A DNA stretch of 64,000 bases from Sepiola atlantica (taxonomy: Eukaryota > Mollusca > Cephalopoda > Sepiida > Sepiolidae). A model generated the notes under the pieces. It did not search any database. It was not told the origin of the DNA and worked only from the letters and a program-made list of their open reading frames with translations. The DNA is taken from positions 19,001-83,000 of the forward strand of contig CAUVYP010000250.1 in the NCBI GenBank assembly GCA_963556195.1, given 5' to 3'. This document shows positions 26,014 through 39,218 of the stretch, piece after piece. Position 1 is the first letter of the stretch; each line of letters begins with the position of its first letter. Position numbers and translations under genes: made by a program.

Positions 26014-28059
26014 TTAGTGCGATTTAAAAGGTATATCGCTTGTGTTAATAACTTCCACATTTATGAGAATTGGGCTCCGAAACTTTGCAGACATTAGCGA
26101 AAACACATTTTTTACTGAAGTACGAAGTTTCAGAAGTTCAGCTCTTGTACTCCCGGAGATATGTCGATACAAACTGAATACGCAAAACATAAACAAAATT
26201 TAGTGCGATTTAAAGTTGATATCGCTTTTGTTAATAACTTCCACATTTATAAGAATTGTGCTCCGAAACTTTGCAGACATTAGCGGACACACATTTTCTA
26301 CTGAAGTACCAAGTTTCAGAAGTTCAGCTCTTGTACTCCCGGAGATATGTCGATACAAACTGAATACGCAAAACATCAACAAAATTTAGTGCGATTTTAA
26401 GTTGATATCGCTTTTGTTTATAGCTTCCACAATTATGAGACTTGTGCTCCGAAACTTTGCAGACAATAGCGGACACACATTTTCTACTGAAGTACGAAGT
26501 CTCAGAAGTTCAGCTCTTGTACTCCCGGAGATATGTCGATACAAACTGAATGCGCAAAACATAAACAAAATTTAGTGCGATTTAAAGTTGATATCGCTTT
26601 TGTTTATAACTTCCACATTTATAAGAATTGTGCTCCGAAACTTTGCAGACATTAGCGGACACACATTTTCTACTGAAGTACGAAGTTTCAGAAGTTCAGC
26701 TCTTGTACTCCCGGAGATATGTCGATACAAACTGAATACGCAAAACATCAACAAAATTTAGTGCGATTTTAAGTTGATACCGCTTTTGTTTATAACTTCC
26801 ACATTTATAAGAATTGTGCTCTGAAACTTTGCAGTCATTAGCGGACACACATTTTCTACTGAAGTACCAAGTTTCAGAAGTTCAGCTCTTGTACTCCCGG
26901 AGATATGTCGATACAAACTGAATACGCAAAACATCAACAAAATTTAGTGCGATTTAAAAGGTATATCGCTTGTGTTAATAACTTCTACATTTATAAGAAT
27001 TGTGCTCCGAAACTTTGCAGACATTAGCGGACACACATTTTCTACTGAAGTACTAAGTTTCAGAAGTTCAGCTCTTGTACTCCCGGAGATATGTCGATAC
27101 AAACTGAATACGCAAAACATCAACAAAATTTAGTGCGATTTAAAAAGTATATCGCTTGTGTTAATAACTTCCACATTTATAAGAATTGTGCTACGAAACT
27201 TTGCAGACATTAGCCGACACACATTTTCCACTGAAGTACCAAGTTTCAGAAGTTCAGCTCTTGTAATCCCGGAGATATGTCGATACAAACTGAATACGCA
27301 AAACATCAACAAAATTTAGTGCGATTTTAAGTTGATATCGCTTTTGTTTATAACTTCCACATTTATAAGAATTGTGCTCCGAAACTTTGCAGACAATAGC
27401 GGACACACATTTTCTACTGAAGTACGCAGTTTCAGAAGTTCAGCTTTTGTACTCCCGGAGATATGTCGATACAAACTGAATACGCAAAACATAAACAAAA
27501 TTTTGTGAGATTTTAAGTTGATATCGCTTTTGTTAATAACTTCCACATTTATAAGAATTGTGCTCCGAAACTTTGCAGACATTAGCGGACACACATTTTC
27601 TACTGAAGTACCAAGTTTCAGAAGTTCAGCTCTTGTACTCCCGGAGATATGTCGATACAAACTGAATACGCAAAACATAAACAAAATTTAGTGCGATTTA
27701 AAGTTGATATCGCTTTTGTTTATAGCTTCCACAATTATGAGACTTGTGCTCCGAAACTTTGCAGGCAATAGCGGACACACATTTTCTACTGAAGTACGAA
27801 GTTTCAGAAGTTCAGCTCTTGTACTCCCGGAGATATGTCGATACAAACTGAATACGCCAAACCTCAACAAAATTTAGTGCGATTTTAAGTTGATATCGCT
27901 TTTGTTTATAACTTCCACATTTATAAGAATTGTGCTACGAAACTTTGCAGACAATAGCGGACACACATTTTCTACTGAAGTACCAAGTTTCAGAAGTTCA
28001 GCTCTTGTACTCCCGGAGATATGTCGATACAAACTGAATACGCAAAACATCAACAAAAT
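26014..28059. repeat. 11-monomer HOR (2046 bp), copy 1
   Basis: Diagnostic units are: C with gaattgggctcc and acattttttac; B with gaatgcgcaaaa; B with gataccgc; C with aaaaagtatatc and gtaatcccgg; a B pair joined by ttttgtgagat; and a hybrid unit ending cgccaaacctc. Copy 1 differs from copies 2 and 3 at a few sites: gcgaaaacac near 26098, cagtcatt near 26833, ttctac at 26986, and gattttaag rather than gagtttaag near 26765. Confidence 0.93.
27316..27687. repeat. Monomer pair with changed junction (ttttgtgagat)
   Basis: The nearly invariant junction atttagtgcgat reads ttttgtgagat here, removing the minus-strand stop that otherwise closes every unit. The same pair is copied at 29362-29733 and 31408-31779 as part of the 11-mer. 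An independent change at the same junction (atgtagtgcg near 1831) joins 1647 and 1833. Confidence 0.85.
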
Positions 28060-30105
28060 TTAGTGCGATTTAAAAGGTATATCGCTTGTGTTAATAACTT
28101 CCACATTTATGAGAATTGGGCTCCGAAACTTTGCAGACATTAGCGGAAACACATTTTTTACTGAAGTACGAAGTTTCAGAAGTTCAGCTCTTGTACTCCC
28201 GGAGATATGTCGATACAAACTGAATACGCAAAACATAAACAAAATTTAGTGCGATTTAAAGTTGATATCGCTTTTGTTAATAACTTCCACATTTATAAGA
28301 ATTGTGCTCCGAAACTTTGCAGACATTAGCGGACACACATTTTCTACTGAAGTACCAAGTTTCAGAAGTTCAGCTCTTGTACTCCCGGAGATATGTCGAT
28401 ACAAACTGAATACGCAAAACATCAACAAAATTTAGTGCGATTTTAAGTTGATATCGCTTTTGTTTATAGCTTCCACAATTATGAGACTTGTGCTCCGAAA
28501 CTTTGCAGACAATAGCGGACACACATTTTCTACTGAAGTACGAAGTCTCAGAAGTTCAGCTCTTGTACTCCCGGAGATATGTCGATACAAACTGAATGCG
28601 CAAAACATAAACAAAATTTAGTGCGATTTAAAGTTGATATCGCTTTTGTTTATAACTTCCACATTTATAAGAATTGTGCTCCGAAACTTTGCAGACATTA
28701 GCGGACACACATTTTCTACTGAAGTACGAAGTTTCAGAAGTTCAGCTCTTGTACTCCCGGAGATATGTCGATACAAACTGAATACGCAAAACATCAACAA
28801 AATTTAGTGCGAGTTTAAGTTGATACCGCTTTTGTTTATAACTTCCACATTTATAAGAATTGTGCTCTGAAACTTTGCAGACATTAGCGGACACACATTT
28901 TCTACTGAAGTACCAAGTTTCAGAAGTTCAGCTCTTGTACTCCCGGAGATATGTCGATACAAACTGAATACGCAAAACATCAACAAAATTTAGTGCGATT
29001 TAAAAGGTATATCGCTTGTGTTAATAACTTCCACATTTATAAGAATTGTGCTCCGAAACTTTGCAGACATTAGCGGACACACATTTTCTACTGAAGTACT
29101 AAGTTTCAGAAGTTCAGCTCTTGTACTCCCGGAGATATGTCGATACAAACTGAATACGCAAAACATCAACAAAATTTAGTGCGATTTAAAAAGTATATCG
29201 CTTGTGTTAATAACTTCCACATTTATAAGAATTGTGCTACGAAACTTTGCAGACATTAGCCGACACACATTTTCCACTGAAGTACCAAGTTTCAGAAGTT
29301 CAGCTCTTGTAATCCCGGAGATATGTCGATACAAACTGAATACGCAAAACATCAACAAAATTTAGTGCGATTTTAAGTTGATATCGCTTTTGTTTATAAC
29401 TTCCACATTTATAAGAATTGTGCTCCGAAACTTTGCAGACAATAGCGGACACACATTTTCTACTGAAGTACGCAGTTTCAGAAGTTCAGCTTTTGTACTC
29501 CCGGAGATATGTCGATACAAACTGAATACGCAAAACATAAACAAAATTTTGTGAGATTTTAAGTTGATATCGCTTTTGTTAATAACTTCCACATTTATAA
29601 GAATTGTGCTCCGAAACTTTGCAGACATTAGCGGACACACATTTTCTACTGAAGTACCAAGTTTCAGAAGTTCAGCTCTTGTACTCCCGGAGATATGTCG
29701 ATACAAACTGAATACGCAAAACATAAACAAAATTTAGTGCGATTTAAAGTTGATATCGCTTTTGTTTATAGCTTCCACAATTATGAGACTTGTGCTCCGA
29801 AACTTTGCAGGCAATAGCGGACACACATTTTCTACTGAAGTACGAAGTTTCAGAAGTTCAGCTCTTGTACTCCCGGAGATATGTCGATACAAACTGAATA
29901 CGCCAAACCTCAACAAAATTTAGTGCGATTTTAAGTTGATATCGCTTTTGTTTATAACTTCCACATTTATAAGAATTGTGCTACGAAACTTTGCAGACAA
30001 TAGCGGACACACATTTTCTACTGAAGTACCAAGTTTCAGAAGTTCAGCTCTTGTACTCCCGGAGATATGTCGATACAAACTGAATACGCAAAACATCAAC
30101 AAAAT
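28060..30105. repeat. 11-monomer HOR (2046 bp), copy 2
   Basis: This is near-identical to 30106-32151. By eye I found a single difference (c at 29218, t at 31264). The shared derived change gagtttaag in the 28804 unit separates copies 2 and 3 from copy 1. Confidence 0.94.
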
Positions 30106-32151
30106 TTAGTGCGATTTAAAAGGTATATCGCTTGTGTTAATAACTTCCACATTTATGAGAATTGGGCTCCGAAACTTTGCAGACATTAGCGGAAACACAT
30201 TTTTTACTGAAGTACGAAGTTTCAGAAGTTCAGCTCTTGTACTCCCGGAGATATGTCGATACAAACTGAATACGCAAAACATAAACAAAATTTAGTGCGA
30301 TTTAAAGTTGATATCGCTTTTGTTAATAACTTCCACATTTATAAGAATTGTGCTCCGAAACTTTGCAGACATTAGCGGACACACATTTTCTACTGAAGTA
30401 CCAAGTTTCAGAAGTTCAGCTCTTGTACTCCCGGAGATATGTCGATACAAACTGAATACGCAAAACATCAACAAAATTTAGTGCGATTTTAAGTTGATAT
30501 CGCTTTTGTTTATAGCTTCCACAATTATGAGACTTGTGCTCCGAAACTTTGCAGACAATAGCGGACACACATTTTCTACTGAAGTACGAAGTCTCAGAAG
30601 TTCAGCTCTTGTACTCCCGGAGATATGTCGATACAAACTGAATGCGCAAAACATAAACAAAATTTAGTGCGATTTAAAGTTGATATCGCTTTTGTTTATA
30701 ACTTCCACATTTATAAGAATTGTGCTCCGAAACTTTGCAGACATTAGCGGACACACATTTTCTACTGAAGTACGAAGTTTCAGAAGTTCAGCTCTTGTAC
30801 TCCCGGAGATATGTCGATACAAACTGAATACGCAAAACATCAACAAAATTTAGTGCGAGTTTAAGTTGATACCGCTTTTGTTTATAACTTCCACATTTAT
30901 AAGAATTGTGCTCTGAAACTTTGCAGACATTAGCGGACACACATTTTCTACTGAAGTACCAAGTTTCAGAAGTTCAGCTCTTGTACTCCCGGAGATATGT
31001 CGATACAAACTGAATACGCAAAACATCAACAAAATTTAGTGCGATTTAAAAGGTATATCGCTTGTGTTAATAACTTCCACATTTATAAGAATTGTGCTCC
31101 GAAACTTTGCAGACATTAGCGGACACACATTTTCTACTGAAGTACTAAGTTTCAGAAGTTCAGCTCTTGTACTCCCGGAGATATGTCGATACAAACTGAA
31201 TACGCAAAACATCAACAAAATTTAGTGCGATTTAAAAAGTATATCGCTTGTGTTAATAACTTCTACATTTATAAGAATTGTGCTACGAAACTTTGCAGAC
31301 ATTAGCCGACACACATTTTCCACTGAAGTACCAAGTTTCAGAAGTTCAGCTCTTGTAATCCCGGAGATATGTCGATACAAACTGAATACGCAAAACATCA
31401 ACAAAATTTAGTGCGATTTTAAGTTGATATCGCTTTTGTTTATAACTTCCACATTTATAAGAATTGTGCTCCGAAACTTTGCAGACAATAGCGGACACAC
31501 ATTTTCTACTGAAGTACGCAGTTTCAGAAGTTCAGCTTTTGTACTCCCGGAGATATGTCGATACAAACTGAATACGCAAAACATAAACAAAATTTTGTGA
31601 GATTTTAAGTTGATATCGCTTTTGTTAATAACTTCCACATTTATAAGAATTGTGCTCCGAAACTTTGCAGACATTAGCGGACACACATTTTCTACTGAAG
31701 TACCAAGTTTCAGAAGTTCAGCTCTTGTACTCCCGGAGATATGTCGATACAAACTGAATACGCAAAACATAAACAAAATTTAGTGCGATTTAAAGTTGAT
31801 ATCGCTTTTGTTTATAGCTTCCACAATTATGAGACTTGTGCTCCGAAACTTTGCAGGCAATAGCGGACACACATTTTCTACTGAAGTACGAAGTTTCAGA
31901 AGTTCAGCTCTTGTACTCCCGGAGATATGTCGATACAAACTGAATACGCCAAACCTCAACAAAATTTAGTGCGATTTTAAGTTGATATCGCTTTTGTTTA
32001 TAACTTCCACATTTATAAGAATTGTGCTACGAAACTTTGCAGACAATAGCGGACACACATTTTCTACTGAAGTACCAAGTTTCAGAAGTTCAGCTCTTGT
32101 ACTCCCGGAGATATGTCGATACAAACTGAATACGCAAAACATCAACAAAAT
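30106..32151. repeat. 11-monomer HOR (2046 bp), copy 3
   Basis: This is the third tandem copy. It ends where the next unit starts with ttagtacga instead of ttagtgcga. Its last two units (31780-32151) also start the overlapping 9-mer HOR. Confidence 0.93.
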
Positions 32152-33453
32152 TTAGTACGATTTAAAAGGTATATCGCTTGTGTTAATAACTTCCACATTT
32201 ATAAGAATTGTGCTCCGAAACTTTGCAGACATTAGCGGACACACATTTTCTACTGCAGTACCAAGTTTCAGAAGTTCAGCTCTTGTACTCCCGGAGATAT
32301 GTCGATACAAACTGAATACGCAAAACATAAACAAAATTTAGTGCGATTTAAAAGGTATATCGCTTGTGTTAATAACTTCCACATTTATGAGAATCGTGCT
32401 CCGAAACTTTGCAGACAATAGCGGACACACATCTTCTACTGAAGTACCAAGTTTCAGAAGTTCAGCTCTTGTACTCCCGGAGATATGTCGATACAAACTG
32501 AATACGCAAAACATCAACAAAATTTAGTGCGATTTTAAGTTGATATCGCTTTTGTTTATAGCTTCCGCAATTATGAGACTTGTGCTCTGAAACTTTGCAG
32601 GCAATAGCGGACACACATTTTCTACTGAAGTACGAAGTTTCAGAAGTTCAGCTCTTGTACTCCCGGATATATGTCGATACAAACTGAATACGCAAAACAT
32701 AAACAAAATTTAGTGCGATTTAAAGTTGATATCGCTTTTGTTAATAACTTCCACATTTATAAGAATTGTGCTCCGAAACTTTGCAGACATTAGCGGACAC
32801 AGATTTTCTACTGAAGTACCAAGTTTCAGTAATTCAGCTCTAGTACTCCCGGAGATATGTCGATACAAACTGAATACGCAAAACATAAACAAAATTTAGT
32901 GCGATTTAAAGTTGATATCGCTTTTGTTAATAACTTCCACATTTATAAGAATTGTGCTCCGAAACTTTGCAGACATTAGCGGACACACATTTTCTACTGA
33001 AGTACCAAGTTTCAGAAGTTCAGCTCTTGTGCTCCCGGAGATATGTCGATACAAACTGAATACGCAAAACATCAACAACATTTAGTGCGATTTAAAAAGT
33101 ATATCGCTTGTGTTAATAACTTCCACATTTATAAGAATTGTGCTACGAAACTTTGCAGCTATTAGCCGACACACATTTTCTACTGAAGTACGAAGTTTCA
33201 GAAGTTCAGCTCTTGTACTCCCGGAGATATGTCGATACAAACTGAATACGCAAAACATCAACAAAATTTAGTGCGATTTTAAGTTGATATCGCTTTTGTT
33301 TATAACTTCCACATTTATAAGAATTGTGCTCCGAAACTTTGCAGACATTAGCCGACACACATTTTCTACTGAAGTACGCAGTTTCAGAAGTTCAGCCCTT
33401 GTACTCCTGGAGATATGTCGATACAAACTGAATACGCAAAACATAAACAAAAT
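31780..33453. repeat. 9-monomer HOR (1674 bp), copy 1
   Basis: This starts with the hybrid unit ending cgccaaacctc and matches 33454-35126. Shared rare variants are ttagtacga (32152/33826), ctgca in ttctactgca, gagaatcgtg, acatcttctac, cttccgcaatt, ggatatatg, caacaacattt and gcagctattag. Confidence 0.92.
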
Positions 33454-35126
33454 TTAGTGCGATTTAAAGTTGATATCGCTTTTGTTTATAGCTTCCACAA
33501 TTATGAGACTTGTGCTCCGAAACTTTGCAGGCAATAGCGGACACACATTTTCTACTGAAGTACGAAGTTTCAGAAGTTCAGCTCTTGTACTCCCGGAGAT
33601 ATGTCGATACAAACTGAATACGCCAAACCTCAACAAAATTTAGTGCGATTTTAAGTTGATATCGCTTTTGTTTATAACTTCCACATTTATAAGAATTGTG
33701 CTACGAAACTTTGCAGACAATAGCGGACACACATTTTCTACTGAAGTACCAAGTTTCAGAAGTTCAGCTCTTGTACTCCCGGAGATATGTCGATACAAAC
33801 TGAATACGCAAAACATCAACAAAATTTAGTACGATTTAAAAGGTATATCGCTTGTGTCATAACTTCCACATTTATAAGAATTGTGCTCCGAAACTTTGCA
33901 GACATTAGCGGACACACATTTTCTACTGCAATACCAAGTTTCAGAAGTTCAGCTCTTGTACTCCCGGAGATATGTCGATACAAACTGAATACGCAAAACA
34001 TAAACAAAATTTAGTGCGATTTAAAAGGTATATCGCTTGTGTTAATAACTTCCACATTTATGAGAATCGTGCTCCGAAACTTTGCAGACAATAGCGGACA
34101 CACATCTTCTACTGAAGTACCAAGTTTCAGAAGTTCAGCTCTTGTACTCCCGGAGATATGTCGATACAAACTGAATACGCAAAACATCAACAAAATTTAG
34201 TGCGATTTTAAGTTGATATCGCTTTTGTTTATAGCTTCCGCAATTATGAGACTTGTGCTCCGAAACTTTGCAGGCAATAGCGGACACACATTTTCTACTG
34301 AAGTACGAAGTTTCAGAAGTTCAGCTCTTGTACTCCCGGATATATGTCGATACAAACTGAATACGCAAAACATAAACAAAATTTAGTGCGATTTAAAGTT
34401 GATATCGCTTTTGTTAATAACTTCCACATTTATAAGAATTGTGCTCCGAAACTTTGCAGACATTAGCGGACACAGATTTTCTACTGAAGTACCAAGTTTC
34501 AGAAATTCAGCTCTAGTACTCCCGGAGATATGTCGATACAAACTGAATACGCAAAACATAAACAAAATTTAGTGCGATTTAAAGTTGATATCGCTTTTGT
34601 TAATAACTTCCACATTTATAAGAATTGTGCTCCGAAACTTTGCAGACATTAGCGGACACACATTTTCTACTGAAGTACCAAGTTTCAGAAGTTCAGCTCT
34701 TGTACTCCCGGAGATATGTCGATACAAACTGAATACGCAAAACATCAACAACATTTAGTGCGATTTAAAAAGTATATCGCTTGTGTTAATAACTTCCACA
34801 TTTATAAGAATTGTGCTACGAAACTTTGCAGCTATTAGCCAACACACATTTTCTACTGAAGTACGAAGTTTCAGAAGTTCAGCTCTTGTACTCCCGGAGA
34901 TATGTCGATACAAACTGAATACGCAAAACATCAACAAAATTTAGTGCGATTTTAAGTTGATATCGCTTTTGTTTATAACTTCCACATTTATAAGAATTGT
35001 GCTCCGAAACTTTGCAGACATTAGCCGACACACATTTTCTACTGAAGTACGCAGTTTCAGAAGTTCAGCCCTTGTACTCCTGGAGATATGTCGATACAAA
35101 CTGAATACGCAAAACATCAACAAAAT
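33454..35126. repeat. 9-monomer HOR (1673 bp), copy 2
   Basis: This is the partner of 31780-33453 and is one base shorter because of the deletion near 33858. Differences include gctccgaaac against gctctgaaac, attagccaac against attagccgac, and tgcaatacc against tgcagtacc. Confidence 0.92.
33857..33860. other. Unbalanced -1 indel, register restored
   Basis: The usual gtgttaataacttcc reads gtgtcataacttcc, one base shorter. This returns the monomer register from 160 to 159 modulo 186. It is absent from the equivalent position in the first 9-mer copy, so it arose after that duplication. Confidence 0.9.
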
Positions 35127-36614
35127 TTAGTGCGATTTAAAAAGTATATCGCTTGTGTTAATAACTTCCACATTTATAAGAATTGTGCTACGAAACTTTG
35201 CAGACATTAGCCGACACACATTTTCCACTGAAGTACCAAGTTTCAGAAGTTCAGCTCTTGTAATCCCGGAGATATGTCGATACAAACTGAATACGCAAAA
35301 CATCAACAAAATTTAGTGCGATTTTAAGTTGATATCGCTTTTGTTTATAACTTCCACATTTATAAGAATTGTGCTCCGAAACTTTGCAGACAATAGCGGA
35401 CACACATTTTCTACTGAAGTACGCAGTTTCAGAAGTTCAGCTTTTGTACTCCCGGAGATATGTCGATACAAACTGAATACGCAAAACATAAACAAAATTT
35501 AGTGCGATTTAAAGTTGATATCGCTTTTGTTAATAACTTCCACATTTATAAGAATTGTGCTCCGAAACTTTGCAGACATTAGCGGACACACATTTTCTAC
35601 TGAAGTACCAAGTTTCAGAAGTTCAGCTCTTGTACTCCCGGAGATATGTCGATACAAACTGAATACGCAAAACATCAACAAAATTTAGTGCGATTTAAAA
35701 AGTATATCGCTTGTGTTAATAACTTCCACATTTATAAGAATTGTGCTACGAAACTTTGCAGACATTAGCCGACACACATTTTCTACTGAAGTACGAAGTT
35801 TCAGAAGTTCAGCTCTTGTACTCCCGGAGATATGTCGATACAAACTGAATACGCAAAACATCAACAAAATTTAGTGCGATTTTAAGTTGATATCGCTTTT
35901 GTTTATAACTTCCACATTTATAAGAATTGTGCTCCGAAACTTTGCAGACATTAGCCGACACACATTTTCTACTGAAGTACACAGTTTCAGAAGTTCAGCC
36001 CTTGTACTCCCGGAGATATGTCGATACAAACTGAATACGCAAAACATCAACAAAATTTAGTGCGATTTAAAAAGTATATCGCTTGTGTTAATAACTTCCA
36101 CATTTATAAGAATTGTGCTACGAAACTTTGCAGACATTAGCCGACACACATTTTCCACTGAAGTACCAAGTTTCAGAAGTTCAGCTCTTGTAATCCCGGA
36201 GATATGTCGATACAAACTGAATACGCAAAACATCAACAAAATTTAGTGCGATTTTAAGTTGATATCGCTTTTGTTTATAACTTCCACATTTATAAGAATT
36301 GTGCTCCGAAACTTTGCAGACAATAGCGGACACACATTTTCTACTGAAGTACGCAGTTTCAGAAGTTCAGCTTTTGTACTCCCGGAGATATGTCGATACA
36401 AACTGAATACGCAAAACATAAACAAAATTTAGTGCGATTTAAAGTTGATATCGCTTTTGTTAATAACTTCCACATTTATAAGAATTGTGCTCCGAAACTT
36501 TGCAGACATCAGCGGACACACATTTTCTACTGAAGTACCTAGTTTCAGAAGTTCAGCTCTTGTACTCCCGGAGATATGTCGATACAAACTGAATACGCAA
36601 AACATCAACAAAAT
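34755..36614. repeat. 5-monomer HOR (930 bp) x2
   Basis: Units at 34755, 34941, 35127, 35313 and 35499 repeat at 35685, 35871, 36057, 36243 and 36429. The strongest marks are the third unit (aaaaagtatatc plus gtaatcccgg) and the fourth (gtacgcag plus gcttttgta), both derived from the 11-mer at 29176 and 29362. gcagctatt in the first unit is not shared by the second copy. Confidence 0.85.
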
Positions 36615-37544
36615 TTAGTGCGATTTAAAAGGTATATCGCTTGTGTTAATAACTTCCACATTTATTAGAATTGTGCTCCGAAACTTTGCAGACATTAGCG
36701 GACACACATTTTTTACTGAAGTACCAAGTTTCAGAAGTTCAGCTCTTGTACTCCCGGAGATATGTCGATACAAACTGAATACGCAAAACATAAACAAATT
36801 TTAGTGCGATTTAAAGTTGATATCACTTTTGTTTATAACTTCCACATTTATAAGAATTGTGCTCCGAAACTTTGCAGACATTAGCGGACACAGATTTTCT
36901 ACTGAAGTACGAAGTTTCAGAAGTTCAGCTCTTGTACTCCCGGAGATATGTCGATACAAACTGAATACGCAAAACATCAACAAAATTTAGTGCGATTAAA
37001 AAGGTATATCGCTTGTGTTAATAACTTCCACATTTATAAGAATTGTGCTCCGAAACTTTGCAGACATTAGCGGACACACATTTTCTACTGAAGTACTAAG
37101 TTTCAGAAGTTCAGCTCTTGTACTCCCGGAGATATGTCGATACAAACTGAATACGCAAAACATCAACAAAATTTAGTGCGATTTTAAGTTGATATCGCTT
37201 TTGTTTATAGCTTCCGCAATTATGAGACTTGTGCTCCGAAACTTTGCAGGCAATAGCGGACACACATTTTCTACTGAAGTACGAAGTTTCAGAAGTTCAG
37301 CTCTTGTACTCCCGGATATATGTCGATACAAACTGAATACGCAAAACATAAACAAAATTTAGTGCGATTTAAAGTTGATATCGCTTTTGTTAATAACTTC
37401 CACATTTATAAGAATTGTGCTCCGAAACTTTGCAGACATTAGCGGACACAGATTTTCTACTGAAGTACCAAGTTTCAGAAGTTCAGCTCTAGTACTCCCG
37501 GAGATATGTCGATACAAACTGAATACGCAAAACATCAACAAAAT
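36615..37544. repeat. Monomeric stretch between HOR blocks
   Basis: These are five satellite units in the order C, A/B-like, C, B (cttccgcaatt, ggatatatg, as at 32524 and 34197), A. No tandem partner is visible nearby. Private changes include tattagaattg, gatatcactttt and gcgattaaaaagg. Confidence 0.65.
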
Positions 37545-38474
37545 TTAGTGCGATTTAAAAGGTATATCGCTTGTGTTAATAACTTCCACATTCATAAAAA
37601 TTGTGCTACGAAACTTTGCAGACATTAGCCGACACACATTTTCTACTGAAGTACGAAGTTTCAGAAGTTCAGCTCTTGTACTCCCGGAGATATGTCGATA
37701 CAAACTGAATACGCAAAACATCAACAAAATTTAGTGCGATTTTAAGTTGATATCGCTTTTGTTTATAACTTCCACATTTATAAGAATTGTGCTCCGAAAC
37801 TTTGCAGACATTAGCCGACACACATTTTCTACTGAAGTACGCAGTTTCAGAAGTTCAGCCCTTGTACTCCCGGAGATATGTCGATACAAACTGAATACGC
37901 AAAACATCAACAAAATTTAGTGCGATTTAAAAGGTATATCGCTTTTGTTAATAACTTCCACATTTATAAGAATTGTGCTCCGAAACTTTGCAGACATTAG
38001 CGGACACAGATTTTCTACTGTAGTAATAAGTTTCAGAAGTTCAGCTCTAGTACTCCCGGAGATATGTCGATACAAACTGAATACGCAAAACATCAACAAA
38101 ATTTAGTGCGATTTTAAGTTGATATCGCTTTTGTTTATAACTTCCACATTTATAAGAATTGTGCTCCGAAACTTTGCAGACAATAGCGGACACACATTTT
38201 CTACTGAAGTACGAAGTTTCAGAAGTTCAGCTTTTGTACTCCCGGAGATATGTCGATACAAACAGAATACGCAAAACATAAACAAAATTTAGTGCGATTT
38301 AAAGTTGATATCGCTTTTGTTAATAACTTCCACATTTATAAGAATTGTGCTCCGAAACTTTGCAGACATTAGCGGACACACATTTTCTACTGAAGTACCA
38401 AGTTTCAGAAGTTCAGCTCTTGTACTCCCGGAGATATGTCGATACAAACTGAATACGCAAAACATCAACAAAAT
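37545..38474. repeat. 5-monomer block with tgtagtaataag unit, copy 1
   Basis: The order is C with attcataaaaattg, B with gtacgcag, a C/A hybrid with ctgtagtaataag, B with gcttttgta, and A. It is separated from the next copy by four other monomers (38475-39218), so 37545 to 39219 is a nine-monomer spacing. Confidence 0.85.
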
Positions 38475-39218
38475 TTAGTGCGATTTAAAAGGTATATCGC
38501 TTGTGTTAATAACTTCCACATTTATAAGAATTGTGCTCCGAAACTTTGCAGACATTAGCGGACACACATTTTTTACTGAAGTACCAAGTTTCAGAAGTTC
38601 AGCTCTTGTTCTCCCGGAGATATGTCGATACAAACTGAATACGCAAAACATCAACAAAATTTAGTGCGATTTTAAGTTGATATCGCTTTTGTTTATAACT
38701 TCCACATTTATTAGAATTGTGCTCCGAAACTTTGCAGACAATAGCGGACACACATTTTCTACTGAAGTACCAAGTTTCAGAAGTTCAGCTCTAGTACTCC
38801 CGGAGATATGTCGATACAAACTGAATACGCAAAACATCAACAAAATTTAGTGCGATTTAAAAGGTATATCGCTTGTGTTAATAACTTCCACATTTATAAG
38901 AATTGTGCTCCGAAACTTTGCAGACATTAGCGGACACACATTTTCTACTGAAGTACCAAGTTTCAGAAGTTCAGCTCTTGTACTCCCGGAGATATGTCGA
39001 TACAAACTGAATACGCAAAACATCAACAAAATTTAGTGCGATTTAAAAGGTATATCGCTTGTGTTAATAACTTCCACATTTATAAGAATTGTGCTACGAA
39101 ACTTTGCAGACATTAGCCGACACACATTTTCTACTGAAGTACGAAGTTTCAGAAGTTCAGCTCTTGTACTCCCGGAGATATGTCGATACAAACTGAATAC
39201 GCAAAACATCAACAAAAT

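Noticed and set aside
27316..31776. 122-residue two-monomer frames as a repeat protein
   Set aside because: They arise from a single changed stop at the unit junction and exist because the 11-mer HOR was copied. The frame is not extended further.
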